64,000 bases of DNA, from NCBI RefSeq assembly GCF_000720925.1, contig NZ_JOEE01000004.1, forward strand, positions 434,001-498,000, written 5' to 3'. The notes under the pieces are model-generated. The model did not search any database and was not told the DNA's origin. It was given only the letters and a program-made list of their open reading frames with translations. Position 1 is the first letter of the stretch, and each line of letters opens with the position of its first letter. This stretch comes from Phycicoccus jejuensis. Lineage in GTDB: Bacteria > Actinomycetota > Actinomycetes > Actinomycetales > Dermatophilaceae. The position numbers and the translations under genes are program-made. Shown piece by piece: positions 17,130-25,508 of this stretch.

Positions 17130-18388
17130 CGGGCCCCCGCCAGGGTGGTGGAGACGGCCCCGGACCACGCCTCGGCCGGCCCGGTGCCGGCGTCGGCGGC
17201 GGACGCGAGCCAGCCGGAGCCCTGGAGCGTGGCGACCGTCGCGGCCGCGCCGCCCTCGGAGGGCCGTTCCCCGCCGGCGGTGCGTCCGAAGCGGGTCGGG
17301 TCGACGACGAGGGCCACGCCGGTGGACCCGGGCTGGCGCAGCGCGGCGAGGGTGTGCGCGTCGTCGTCGGAGAGGGGTCCTCCGACGTAGACGACGAGCC
17401 CGCCCTGGCCGGTCAGGCCGCTCGCCGCGTGCAGCACCGCGCGGGTGCCGTCGTCGGTGCCCAGGCCCACCCGGGCGAGGGCGTCGAGCCCGCCGTCGAC
17501 CGTGTCGTCGTGGCGCACCCCGGTGTCGTCGCCCGGGTCGGCGGTCAGGAGGTGGACGGCGTGGGCGCCGTCGACGAGGTGGACGAGGACGGACGCCGCG
17601 AGCGTCACCGCCCACTCGAGCGACCCCGAACGGCCCGAGCCGCCGTGCCCCGCCGCGCGCGAGTCGACGAGGACGACCGCGCGCCGCTTGGCCGGGCGGT
17701 CCTCCTGGCGGACCATGAGCTCGCCCGTGCGCGCCGTGGCCGGCCAGTGGATGCGTCGCAGGTCGTCGCCGTCGCGGTACTCGCGGATGGTCTGGTCGTC
17801 CTCGCCGTGCAGCGCGACCATGTGGGGGATCGACCCCTCGCTGCCGATGCCGCGGCCGAGCGAGCGCCCGGCCGTCAGCGGCAGCACGCGGGGGAGGACG
17901 ACGACCTCGGCGTGCCCGCTGACGGCGGCGGTGCGCAGCGTGAGGCCGAAGGGGTCGCGGACCCGGACGCGCAGCGGACCGAGGTGGTGGACCCCGCGGG
18001 TGTGCGAGCGGACGCTGTACTGCACCTCCTGCGTCGTGCCACCGCGCATCGACGCGATGACGAAGCGGGGCCGGTCGCCGAGCGCGTAGTCGATGCCCTC
18101 CTCCGCCATGAGCACCGGCGTCGGCGAGGGCTCGAGGTTGCGGACCCGCAGCGTGACGACCGAGCGCTGGTCGATGGCGACGCGGCCCGGCTCGACCGAC
18201 CGGGTGACCTCCAGGCGCAGGCCGTGCCGGCGCACGAGCACGAGCGAGCCGGCCGTCAGCGCGAGGAGCAGGACGCCGATGCGGGTGACGTCGTGCTGGC
18301 CGAGGAGCACGCCCGCCGCGACGAGCACGGTCCCGCACCCGAGGAAGGAGGCTCCTCGGGTGGTCAGGGTGCGGCGCAGGAGGTCCAC
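17126..18388 (-). CDS. DUF58 domain-containing membrane protein
   Basis: This is a 420-residue protein with two N-terminal membrane helices (residues ~14-52). A beta-rich domain follows, then the DUF58 core with the conserved REYRDGDDLRRIHWPATART segment, and finally a vWA-like C-terminal part beginning RAVVLVDSRAAG. The GTG start lies just after the moxR stop. DUF58 proteins are usually encoded beside MoxR ATPases and are taken to be their clients or partners. The biochemical role is unknown. Confidence 0.9.
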   Translation of the reverse strand: MDLLRRTLTTRGASFLGCGTVLVAAGVLLGQHDVTRIGVLLLALTAGSLVLVRRHGLRLEVTRSVEPGRVAIDQRSVVTLRVRNLEPSPTPVLMAEEGIDYALGDRPRFVIASMRGGTTQEVQYSVRSHTRGVHHLGPLRVRVRDPFGLTLRTAAVSGHAEVVVLPRVLPLTAGRSLGRGIGSEGSIPHMVALHGEDDQTIREYRDGDDLRRIHWPATARTGELMVRQEDRPAKRRAVVLVDSRAAGHGGSGRSGSLEWAVTLAASVLVHLVDGAHAVHLLTADPGDDTGVRHDDTVDGGLDALARVGLGTDDGTRAVLHAASGLTGQGGLVVYVGGPLSDDDAHTLAALRQPGSTGVALVVDPTRFGRTAGGERPSEGGAAATVATLQGSGWLASAADAGTGPAEAWSGAVSTTLAGAR

Positions 18389-18391
18389 GGG

Positions 18392-19396
18392 TCAGCGGGT
18401 GGGGGCCGGGACGCGCACCCGCTGGAGCAGGTCCGTCAGGACGTCGGCCGTGGTGCGGCGCGCCATCTGCGTCTCGCCGGTGGGGATGAGCCGGTGCGCC
18501 AGGACCGGCACGGTGACCTGCTGGACGTCGTCGGGCAGGACGTGGTCGCGCCCGGCGAGGGCGGCGTGCGCGCGCGAGGCGCGCAGCAGGTGCAGCGTGG
18601 CCCGCGGGGAGGCGCCGAGGCGCAGCGCCGACGAGGAGCGCGTGGCGCCGACGAGGTCGACGATGTACTGCTTGACGGCGGGGGAGGCGTGCACCCGCCG
18701 CACCGCCTCGATCATCTGCTGCACGGTCGCGGCGTCGGTGACCGGCCGCAGCGCGTCCAGGGGGGAGCCGGCGCCGTGCAGGTCCAGCATCTCCAGCTCC
18801 GAGCGGGGTGACGGGTAGCCCATCGAGATGCGGGCCATGAACCGGTCGCGCTGCGCCTCGGGCAGGGGGTAGGTGCCCTCCATCTCGATGGGGTTCTGGG
18901 TCGCCATGACGATGAAGGGCCGCGGCAGCGTGTAGGTCGTGCCGTCGACGGTGACCTGGCCCTCCTCCATCGACTCCAGCAGCGCCGACTGGGTCTTCGG
19001 GGAGGCGCGGTTGATCTCGTCGCCGACGACGACGTTGGCGAAGATGGCGCCGGGGCGGAACTCGAAGTCGCGCACGTCCTGGTTGTAGACCGAGACGCCG
19101 GTGATGTCGCTCGGCAGCAGGTCCGGGGTGAACTGCACCCGGCGCACGGGGGCGTCGATGCACCGGGCGAGGGTCTTGGCCAGCAGGGTCTTGCCGACCC
19201 CGGGGACGTCCTCGACGAGGAGGTGCCCCTCGGCGAGCAGCACCGTGACCGCGGTGCGCACGACGGCCTGCTTGCCCTCGATGACCGAGCTCATCGCGGT
19301 GGCCAGGCGGCTGGACACCTGGAGCACCTGGTCGAGGGAGGCGCCGCGCGCGCTCGCGTCCGGGCTCGGTTGGGGGTCGTGCTCGACGTCGCTCAC
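18392..19396 (-). CDS. MoxR family AAA+ ATPase
   Basis: This is a 334-residue MoxR-type AAA+ protein. Walker A GVGKT is at residues 66-70, Walker B is in VVGDEINRASPKTQSALL, and sensor 1 is in VMATQNPIEMEGTYPLPEAQ. A C-terminal lid with HLLRASRAHAAL follows. The GTG at 19396 is chosen because GAGAGGA lies 9 nt upstream and the conserved domain begins soon after; the frame stays open much further upstream without conserved sequence. MoxR ATPases are chaperone-like and act with the DUF58/vWA protein encoded next. This is the first gene of the three-gene operon. Its 5' region carries the G-rich repeat array described separately. Confidence 0.92.
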   Translation of the reverse strand: MSDVEHDPQPSPDASARGASLDQVLQVSSRLATAMSSVIEGKQAVVRTAVTVLLAEGHLLVEDVPGVGKTLLAKTLARCIDAPVRRVQFTPDLLPSDITGVSVYNQDVRDFEFRPGAIFANVVVGDEINRASPKTQSALLESMEEGQVTVDGTTYTLPRPFIVMATQNPIEMEGTYPLPEAQRDRFMARISMGYPSPRSELEMLDLHGAGSPLDALRPVTDAATVQQMIEAVRRVHASPAVKQYIVDLVGATRSSSALRLGASPRATLHLLRASRAHAALAGRDHVLPDDVQQVTVPVLAHRLIPTGETQMARRTTADVLTDLLQRVRVPAPTR

Positions 19397-19528
19397 GCCG
19401 GTGGTCCTCTCGTCGGCTCCTGCTGAGTGCGTCCAACGACCGAGGGCCGCCGGTGGTGCCCTCATCGTGCAACAGGCCGCGGTCGGGGGCCATGGGTTCG
19501 CGCACGCAAGATGCCCCGCCGCCACGGC

Positions 19529-19587
19529 CTCCACCACCCTCCACCCGGTTCCCCACCACGCCCCACCCCCGGCCCCACCACGCCCCA
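19529..19587 (-). repeat. G-rich 22-bp tandem array with paired TGGGG/TGGAG boxes
   Basis: Reading the reverse strand, TGGGG occurs at 19587, 19577, 19565 and 19555, and TGGAG at 19543 and 19533. That is three pairs, each spaced exactly 10 nt, repeating every 22 nt. A 17-nt core is exactly duplicated on the forward strand (19551-19567 and 19573-19589). Five runs of four or more G within 36 nt also make it a G-quadruplex candidate. It lies 130-190 bp upstream of moxR. The 10-nt pair spacing equals that of MraZ boxes (TGGGN repeats with 5-nt gaps). Confidence 0.6.
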
Positions 19588-19675
19588 CCGCGGGGGTCCC
19601 GCGCGTCGCCGGAGCGGCCCGGGCCCCGCGGCGCGGCGGTCGGACTCCGAGGCGTGGGGCATCCACGAAAAAATT

Positions 19676-19690
19676 CCCCACTTCGCTCCA
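19676..19690 (-). promoter_or_regulatory. Reverse-strand MraZ-like box pair
   Basis: On the reverse strand TGGAG (19690-19686), five bases, then TGGGG (19680-19676) reproduces the TGGNN-N5-TGGNN form. It faces moxR and lies about 75 bp from the forward-strand MraZ box. Confidence 0.45.
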
Positions 19691-19761
19691 CCGCTGCTGA
19701 CCTGCGAGTTCCTGGGATTCAGCCGTTCGGACGGCCCGAAAAGCCCCTTGCGGGGGCAATC

Positions 19762-19791
19762 AGTGGAGTAAAGTGGTGGAACACGGAGGTA
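19762..19791 (+). promoter_or_regulatory. MraZ box (operator) of the division cluster
   Basis: Three direct repeats with a strict 10-nt period, TGGAG (19764), TGGTG (19774) and CGGAG (19784), match the known MraZ operator layout of TGGGN units separated by 5 nt. They end 39 nt before the mraZ start codon. Autorepression of mraZ and the downstream division genes by MraZ is established in other bacteria and is inferred here. Confidence 0.75.
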
Positions 19792-19826
19792 GAGGGAGCC
19801 GCCGTCGGGTCGAGGAGGTGCGGGAC

Positions 19827-20270
19827 GTGGACGAGTTCCTCGGCACGCACACGCCCAAGCTCGACGAGAAGGGCCGGCTCTTCCTCCCGGCCCGCTTCCG
19901 TGGCGCCCTCGCCGACGGCCTCGTCGTGACCCGTGGCCAGGAGGGCTGCCTCTACGTCTTCCCGACGAGCGAGTTCCACCGCATCTCGCAGGAGATGCAG
20001 TCGGTCTCCGGCTCGGCCAAGGGCGTGCGCGACTTCATCCGCGTCTTCCGCGCCAGCGCCCACCCGGACACCCCGGACAAGCAGGGGCGCGTCACCGTCC
20101 CGGCCGCCCTGCGCACCTACGCCGGGCTCGACAAGGACTGCACCGTCATCGGGAACGGCTCCCGCCTCGAGGTCTGGGACACCGGCCGCTGGGAGGCCTA
20201 CCTCGAGGCCGTCATGCCGGCCTACTCCGACTACTCCGCCGGCACCGAGGAGGTCGTCCCGGGCCTGTAG
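19827..20270 (+). CDS. mraZ: Transcriptional regulator MraZ
   Basis: This is a 147-residue protein with two SpoVT/AbrB-like domains, each with its signature: [15 protein letters not shown] near the N-terminus and [13 protein letters not shown] in the second half. MraZ forms oligomeric rings that bind tandem TGGGN-type boxes in front of its own gene. The GTG at 19827 is chosen because GAGGAGG lies 8 nt upstream and the conserved protein begins here; the in-frame GTG at 19773 lies inside the operator. It is the first gene of the division and cell-wall cluster. A 179-bp leader separates it from rsmH. Confidence 0.95.
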   Translation: MDEFLGTHTPKLDEKGRLFLPARFRGALADGLVVTRGQEGCLYVFPTSEFHRISQEMQSVSGSAKGVRDFIRVFRASAHPDTPDKQGRVTVPAALRTYAGLDKDCTVIGNGSRLEVWDTGRWEAYLEAVMPAYSDYSAGTEEVVPGL

Positions 20271-20449
20271 AGACCACGACCCCCGACCGACCCCGACCGC
20301 AGCACCCGCCCGCACCACGACCCGACCGCCGGCCTCCAGCCGACCCGACACCCGACGCGTCTTCCCCCGCGCCGGGCGCGGATCGGATGGGGACCAGCCG
20401 CCGGGTCGCCCCGCACCACGACCCGCCACGACACCCGCGAAGGAGTGAG
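20271..20449 (+). other. C-rich, G-poor leader between mraZ and rsmH
   Basis: The 179-bp gap has no open gene. Bases ~20278-20370 are strongly C-biased over G and look unstructured. A 15-nt direct repeat (20310-20324 and 20411-20425) flanks the middle. The composition would suit a Rho-utilisation site, so transcription could be attenuated between mraZ and the division genes. This is an inference from composition only. Confidence 0.35.
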
Positions 20450-21430
20450 ATGACCAGCAGCCGAGGCGACGCCGGCGCCCGCCACGTCCCCGTGCTCCTC
20501 GAGCGCTGCGTCGACCTCCTCGAGCCCGCGCTGCAGCACCCCGGTGCGGTCTGCGTCGACGCGACGCTCGGGATGGGTGGGCACACCGAGGCGATCCTCA
20601 CCCGCTGCCCGCAGGCGCGCGTCGTCGGCCTCGACCGCGACCCCGAGGCCATCGCCCTCGCCACCGAGCGGCTCGCGCCGTTCGGGGAGCGCTTCGTCGC
20701 GGTGCACGCGGTCTACGACGAGCTCGCCGAGGTCCTCGCCGAGCACGCCGACGGCCGCGCCGACGGGATCCTCTTCGACCTCGGGGTGTCCTCGTTCCAG
20801 CTCGACGAGGCCGACCGCGGCTTCGCCTACCGGCACGACGCCCCGCTCGACATGCGGATGGACCAGACGCGGGGGATGACCGCGGCCGACGTCCTCAACA
20901 CCTACGCGCACGGCGACCTCGCGCGCATCCTCAAGACCTACGGCGAGGAGCGCTTCGCCGGCCGCATCGCCTCCGCGATCCTCCGGGAGCGCGAGAAGGA
21001 GCCGTTCACCACCTCCGCCCGCCTCGTCGAGGTCCTGCGGACGGCGGTGCCGGCGGCGTCGCAGCGCACCGGCGGCCACCCGGCCAAGCGCACCTTCCAG
21101 GCGCTGCGCATCGAGGTCAACGCCGAGCTCGAGGTCTGGGAGCGGGCGGTCCGCACCGGCATCGACGCCCTGGCACCCGGTGGCCGGATCGTCGTCGAGT
21201 CCTACCACTCGCTCGAGGACCGCATCACGAAGCAGGCCTTCGCCGAGGGCGCCCGCAGCCGCACCCCCGCCGGGATGCCCGTCGAGCTGCCCGAGCACGC
21301 CGCCTACCTCCGCCTGCTGACGCGCGGCGCCGAGACCCCCTCGGACGCCGAGCTGCAGTCCAACCCCCGATCCGCCTCGGTCCGCCTCCGGGCCGCAGAA
21401 CGTCTCTCCCCGAACGGAGCCCCCGCATGA
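20450..21430 (+). CDS. rsmH: 16S rRNA (cytosine1402-N4)-methyltransferase
   Basis: This is a 326-residue RsmH (MraW). The N-terminal [16 protein letters not shown]-binding [31 protein letters not shown], and the late [16 protein letters not shown] motif are all family signatures. It methylates C1402 of 16S rRNA in the ribosomal P site. The ATG at 20450 follows AAGGAG by 4 nt; an upstream ATG at 20387 lies in the C-rich leader and lacks a ribosome site. It overlaps ftsL by 4 nt (ATGA). Confidence 0.96.
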   Translation: MTSSRGDAGARHVPVLLERCVDLLEPALQHPGAVCVDATLGMGGHTEAILTRCPQARVVGLDRDPEAIALATERLAPFGERFVAVHAVYDELAEVLAEHADGRADGILFDLGVSSFQLDEADRGFAYRHDAPLDMRMDQTRGMTAADVLNTYAHGDLARILKTYGEERFAGRIASAILREREKEPFTTSARLVEVLRTAVPAASQRTGGHPAKRTFQALRIEVNAELEVWERAVRTGIDALAPGGRIVVESYHSLEDRITKQAFAEGARSRTPAGMPVELPEHAAYLRLLTRGAETPSDAELQSNPRSASVRLRAAERLSPNGAPA

Positions 21431-21903
21431 GCCAGCTCGCCACGGCCCGCACCCAGGTCCGCCCGGCACCCCGCCGGGCGACCGCTCCGGCCCCGCGGCG
21501 GCTGCGCGTCGTCGCCCCGCCGGTCAGCGCGGGCAGCGGCGCCTTCCTCGCCCTGTGCATCGGGCTCGTCGTGGCGGGGTTCGTCGGCGTGCTCCTGCTC
21601 AACACGGCGATGGCCAAGGGCTCGTTCACCATGCGCGACCTGCAGCACCGCTCCGACGCGCTCGCCGACACCCAGGACGACCTGCGCCACGCGCTCGACG
21701 CGGTCTCGGGCCCGGGCCCCCTCGCCCGCGAGGCGCGCTCGCTCGGGATGGTCCCGGCCGAGACGCCGGCCTTCCTGCGCCTGAGCGACGGCAAGGTCGT
21801 CGGCGTGGCGAAGAAGGCGAGCAAGGACGAGGCGTTTAGCGTGGTCACCGAGTCGTCCTCGGGCGCCCGCCCGACGGCCTCCTCCACGCCCACCAGCCGC
21901 TGA
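21427..21903 (+). CDS. ftsL: FtsL-like cell division protein
   Basis: This is a 158-residue bitopic membrane protein with a short basic Ala/Pro/Arg cytoplasmic part. One membrane helix spans residues ~38-58 ([19 protein letters not shown]), followed by a coiled-coil segment ([20 protein letters not shown]) and a Ser-rich tail. Position between rsmH and ftsI and the layout identify FtsL, which links the FtsQ/FtsB-type complex to FtsW/FtsI at the septum. Sequence conservation in this family is low. It is translationally coupled to rsmH. Confidence 0.85.
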   Translation: MSQLATARTQVRPAPRRATAPAPRRLRVVAPPVSAGSGAFLALCIGLVVAGFVGVLLLNTAMAKGSFTMRDLQHRSDALADTQDDLRHALDAVSGPGPLAREARSLGMVPAETPAFLRLSDGKVVGVAKKASKDEAFSVVTESSSGARPTASSTPTSR

Positions 21904-21925
21904 CGACCGCGAGGACCCGCCGCCC

Positions 21926-23956
21926 GTGACCCCGCCCACGACGCCGCCGCCCGGCCCCCGGACCCGTCGCGCCCCCGCCCGCCCGGCCGCCCGGCAGGGC
22001 TCGCGCCCGGCGCCTCGCCAGGGCGCGCGGCCCGCTCCGCGCCAGGCGTCGCGTCCGCGCCCCCGCCCGTCGGGCGTCGGCGACGGGGGAGGGGGCCGTC
22101 CGCCGGCCCGCCGGCGCCGCGAGGACCCGGGGCCCAGCACCCGCCGCCGGATGCGCGCCCTCACCGTCGCGACGATCTTCGTCCTGTCGGTGTTCGGCGC
22201 CCAGCTCGTGCGCATCCAGGGCCTCGACGCCAGCGCGGTCGCCGCGGAGGCCGAGAGCAAGCGCGTGACGGCCCAGATCATCCCCGCGATGCGCGGGCAG
22301 ATCCTCGCCGCCGACGGCACCGTCCTCGCCTCGAGCGTCGTCCGCGAGGTCGTCACCGTCGACCAGACCGTCGTCTGCACCTACGGCACGAAGAAGAACA
22401 CCTGCGACCCGACGACCTCCGCGGACGCGGTGCAGCGCGCGGCCGAGCAGCTGGCGCCGCTCCTCGGCACCCCGGTCAGCGAGCTCGTGACCCAGCTGAC
22501 CGGCACGAGCCGCTACCGCGTCCTCAGCCGCGACGTCACCCCGCTGACCTGGAACAAGATCGCCAAGCTGGGCATCCCGGGCGTCCTGCGCGATCGCCGC
22601 GAGACCCGCTCCGAGCGCACCTACCCGCAGGGCACGACGACGGCCGCGCTCGTCGGCTACGTCACCGACGACGGCACCCCCGGCGGCGGGGTCGAGCTCA
22701 TGGTCGACAAGGACCTCGAGGGCACCCCCGGCAAGACGACCTACGAGCAGGGGCGCGACGGCACCGCCATCCCGGCCGCGGCGTCGAGCACGACCCCTGC
22801 CGTCGACGGCCGCGACGTGACCCTGACGGTCAACTCCTCGCTCCAGTGGTACGCGCAGAACGCGCTCGCCCAGCGGATCAAGGAGACCAAGGCCAAGGCC
22901 GGCACCGTCGTCATCATGGACGCGCGCAGCGGCGACCTCCTGAGCGTGGCCTCCTACCCGACCTTCGACCCCGACACCGACGTGGGCAAGAAGGGGGCGC
23001 AGCTGGACAACAAGGCGTTCTCGGACGTCTTCGAGCCCGGCTCGACCGCCAAGATCATGACGATGGCCGCGGCCCTCGAGGAGAAGACGGTCACGCCGTC
23101 GACCCCGGTCGTCATCCCCAACCGGCTGCCGCGCTACGACCGGTCCTTCAAGGACTCGCACGAGCACCCGACGCAGTACCGGACGGTCGCCGGCACCCTC
23201 GCGGAGTCGAGTAACATCGGCACCATCCTCGTCTCCGAGACCCTCAAGTCCTCGACGCTCGAGCGCTACTTCCACAAGTTCGGCCTCGGCTCCCGCTCCG
23301 GCGTCGGGTACCCCGGCGAGTCGGCCGGCCTGCTGCCGAAGTCCTCGACGTGGAGCGGCTCCCAGCGGGCCACGGTCGCGTTCGGCCAGGGCATCTCGGT
23401 CACGGCCATCCAGGCGGCCTCGGTGTTCCAGACGATCGCCAACGGCGGCGTGCGCGTCGCGCCGCGCCTCGTCGACAGCGTCCGCGAGGCCGACGGCACC
23501 GTGACGGAGATGCCGAAGTCCGCGAGCAGCCGCGTGGTCTCGGAGCAGACGGCGGGCGACGTCAGCAAGATGCTCGAGGGCGTCGTCAGCCCCGACGGCA
23601 CCGCCGAGGAGGCGACGATCCCCGGCTACCGCATCGCGGGCAAGACCGGCACCGCCGAGTTCTACGACGACAAGGTGGGCAAGTACAGCGGCAAGACCGC
23701 GAGCTTCATCGGCTACGCCCCGGCCGACGACCCCCAGGTCGTCGTCGCCGTCATCGTCCAGAAGCCGACCTACCCCTTCTTCGGCGGCTACGTCGCGGGG
23801 CCGGTCTTCAAGGACGTGATGACCTACGCCCTCCAGGAGCTGAAGATCCCGCCGACGGGGAAGAAGGCGCAGCACCTGACCCTCCAGGTGGACCCCGAGG
23901 AGGCGCTCGCGGACCCCGACGTGCTGCGTGACGGCACGAAGCAGCCGAGGCGGTAA
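21926..23956 (+). CDS. ftsI: Septal peptidoglycan transpeptidase FtsI (PBP class B)
   Basis: This is a 676-residue class B penicillin-binding protein. A Pro/Arg-rich cytoplasmic stretch of ~75 residues precedes one membrane helix (LTVATIFVLSVFGAQLV), the PBP dimerisation domain, and the transpeptidase domain. Active-site motifs are S373-T-A-K, S428-S-N and K573-T-G. No PASTA repeats are present. The long disordered Pro/Arg N-terminus is typical of actinobacterial FtsI/PbpB. The GTG start is 22 nt after ftsL. Its 3' end contains the probable -10 box of murE. Confidence 0.95.
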   Translation: MTPPTTPPPGPRTRRAPARPAARQGSRPAPRQGARPAPRQASRPRPRPSGVGDGGGGRPPARRRREDPGPSTRRRMRALTVATIFVLSVFGAQLVRIQGLDASAVAAEAESKRVTAQIIPAMRGQILAADGTVLASSVVREVVTVDQTVVCTYGTKKNTCDPTTSADAVQRAAEQLAPLLGTPVSELVTQLTGTSRYRVLSRDVTPLTWNKIAKLGIPGVLRDRRETRSERTYPQGTTTAALVGYVTDDGTPGGGVELMVDKDLEGTPGKTTYEQGRDGTAIPAAASSTTPAVDGRDVTLTVNSSLQWYAQNALAQRIKETKAKAGTVVIMDARSGDLLSVASYPTFDPDTDVGKKGAQLDNKAFSDVFEPGSTAKIMTMAAALEEKTVTPSTPVVIPNRLPRYDRSFKDSHEHPTQYRTVAGTLAESSNIGTILVSETLKSSTLERYFHKFGLGSRSGVGYPGESAGLLPKSSTWSGSQRATVAFGQGISVTAIQAASVFQTIANGGVRVAPRLVDSVREADGTVTEMPKSASSRVVSEQTAGDVSKMLEGVVSPDGTAEEATIPGYRIAGKTGTAEFYDDKVGKYSGKTASFIGYAPADDPQVVVAVIVQKPTYPFFGGYVAGPVFKDVMTYALQELKIPPTGKKAQHLTLQVDPEEALADPDVLRDGTKQPRR

Positions 23957-23959
23957 GGT
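23954..23959 (+). promoter_or_regulatory. Possible internal -10 box for murE
   Basis: TAAGGT overlaps the ftsI stop codon and ends 7 nt before the murE ATG, which has no Shine-Dalgarno. An internal leaderless promoter inside the division cluster is possible. No clear -35 is seen. Confidence 0.35.
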
Positions 23960-23966
23960 CGTCCGG

Positions 23967-25508
23967 ATGCTCTCCCCCCGGCCGTCCTCGCCGCGCCGTA
24001 TCCCGCTCCACGAGCTCGCGACCCTCGTCGGTGCGCCGGCGCCCGCCTCCGACCCCGCCGTCACGGGGGTCACCCTCGACTCGCGCGCGGTGCGCCCGGG
24101 GGACCTGTACGCCGCCCTGCCGGGCGCCCGCGCCCACGGCGCCGACTTCGGTGCCGAGGTCGCCGCGGCCGGGGCGGTCGCGGTCCTCACCGACGCCGCC
24201 GGCCGCGACCGGCTCGCCGCCGCGGGCGTCGACCTGCCGGCCGTCGTCGTCGAGGAGCCGCGCGCCGTCCTCGGCGCCGTCGCCGCGCGCGTCCACGGCA
24301 CCGAGGAGCTGCCGGTCCGGATGATCGGCATCACCGGCACCAACGGCAAGACGACGACCGCCTACCTCCTGCACTCGGCGCTGACCGCCCTCGGCCACGA
24401 GGTCGGGCTCATCGGCACGGTCGAGACCCGCATCGGCGACGAGCGCGTCGGCAGCGTCCGCACCACCCCCGAGGCCCCCGACCTGCACGCCCTCCTCGCG
24501 GTGATGGCCGAGCGCGGCCTCGACACCTGCGTCATGGAGGTGAGCAGCCACGCCCTCGCCCTCCACCGGGTCGACGGGGTCGTCTACGACGTCGCGCTCT
24601 TCACCAACCTCAGCCAGGACCACCTCGACTTCCACCACGACATGGACGACTACTTCGCGGCCAAGGCCTCGCTCTTCACCCCCGAGCGCGCCCGCCGCGG
24701 GCTGGTCTGCGTCGACGACGCCTGGGGCGCACGGCTGCTCGAGGAGGCGTCGGTGCCCGTCGCGTCCCTCGCCGGTGGGGCCGGAGCCGACTGGAGCGTG
24801 CACGCCGACCACACCGACCCGGCCGCGTTCCGGCTGACCGGTCCGGACGGCGTCGACCTGGCCCTGCGCTCGGCGCTGCCGGGAGACTTCAACGTGACGA
24901 ACACGGCGATGGCCGCGGCGGCGCTCGTCATCGCCGGCGAGGCCCCCGAGCGCGTCGCCGAGGCCGTCCTCACCGACCCGCACGTGCCGGGCCGGATGGA
25001 GCGGGTCGCCCTCGACGGCGCCGTCGACCTGCCGCGCGCCGTCGTCGACTACGCGCACACCCCCGACGCGATCACCGCCGCCCTGCGCGCGCTGCGGCCG
25101 ACGACCCCCGGCACGCTCGTGTGCGTCACCGGCGCCGGCGGCGACCGCGACCGCGACAAGCGCCACGCGATGGGCGCCGCCGCCGCGCAGGCCGCCGACC
25201 TCGTCGTCGTCACCGACGACAACCCGCGATCCGAGGACCCTGCCGTCATCCGCGCGGCCGTGCTCGAGGGCGTCGAGTCGGTGCGGGCGCAGGGCCGCGA
25301 GGTGCGGGTCGTCGAGGTGGGCGACCGCCGTCGCGCGGTCCGCGAGGCCGTGGCCGCGGTCGCCGCCGAGGGCTCGGCCGCGACGGTGGCCGTCGTCGGG
25401 AAGGGCCACGAGACCGGTCAGGACGTCGGGGGAGTGGTCCATCCCTTCGACGACCGGGACGAGCTGCGCGAGGCGCTGCGCCTGGCCGCCGCGGTGGTGG
25501 CGCCGTGA
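23967..25508 (+). CDS. murE: UDP-MurNAc-tripeptide synthetase
   Basis: This is a 513-residue Mur ligase. The ATP loop GTNGKTT is at residues 124-130, the carbamylated-lysine region is in [10 protein letters not shown], and the DNPR motif is at 418-421, as in ligases that add a diaminopimelate residue. It attaches the third amino acid of the stem peptide in the cytoplasm. The ATG at 23967 is preferred; an earlier in-frame GTG overlaps ftsI. It shares GTGA with murF. Confidence 0.95.
   Translation: MLSPRPSSPRRIPLHELATLVGAPAPASDPAVTGVTLDSRAVRPGDLYAALPGARAHGADFGAEVAAAGAVAVLTDAAGRDRLAAAGVDLPAVVVEEPRAVLGAVAARVHGTEELPVRMIGITGTNGKTTTAYLLHSALTALGHEVGLIGTVETRIGDERVGSVRTTPEAPDLHALLAVMAERGLDTCVMEVSSHALALHRVDGVVYDVALFTNLSQDHLDFHHDMDDYFAAKASLFTPERARRGLVCVDDAWGARLLEEASVPVASLAGGAGADWSVHADHTDPAAFRLTGPDGVDLALRSALPGDFNVTNTAMAAAALVIAGEAPERVAEAVLTDPHVPGRMERVALDGAVDLPRAVVDYAHTPDAITAALRALRPTTPGTLVCVTGAGGDRDRDKRHAMGAAAAQAADLVVVTDDNPRSEDPAVIRAAVLEGVESVRAQGREVRVVEVGDRRRAVREAVAAVAAEGSAATVAVVGKGHETGQDVGGVVHPFDDRDELREALRLAAAVVAP

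Larger units (their letters stand above)
19397..19826. other. 430-bp divergent regulatory region between moxR and mraZ
   Basis: No gene is supported here. It must hold the promoters for the moxR operon (reverse) and the division cluster (forward). It contains a 22-bp-period array of TGGGG/TGGAG pairs on the reverse strand (19529-19587), another reverse-strand pair (19676-19690), and a forward-strand triplet next to mraZ (19764-19788). It also has a rare A/T run (AAAAAATT, 19668-19675). No unambiguous -35/-10 pair is visible for either direction; TTGCGG at 19748 with TAAAGT at 19769 is a weak candidate. Confidence 0.7.

Noticed and set aside
19529..19590. Tandem repeats considered as a CRISPR array or IS end
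   Set aside because: Units are 22 bp without unique spacers, no cas or transposase genes are near, and the repeats are low-complexity G-rich.
19773..19826. Longer mraZ starting at GTG 19773
   Set aside because: It would place the start inside the MraZ operator without a ribosome site. The GTG at 19827 has GAGGAGG and the conserved N-terminus.
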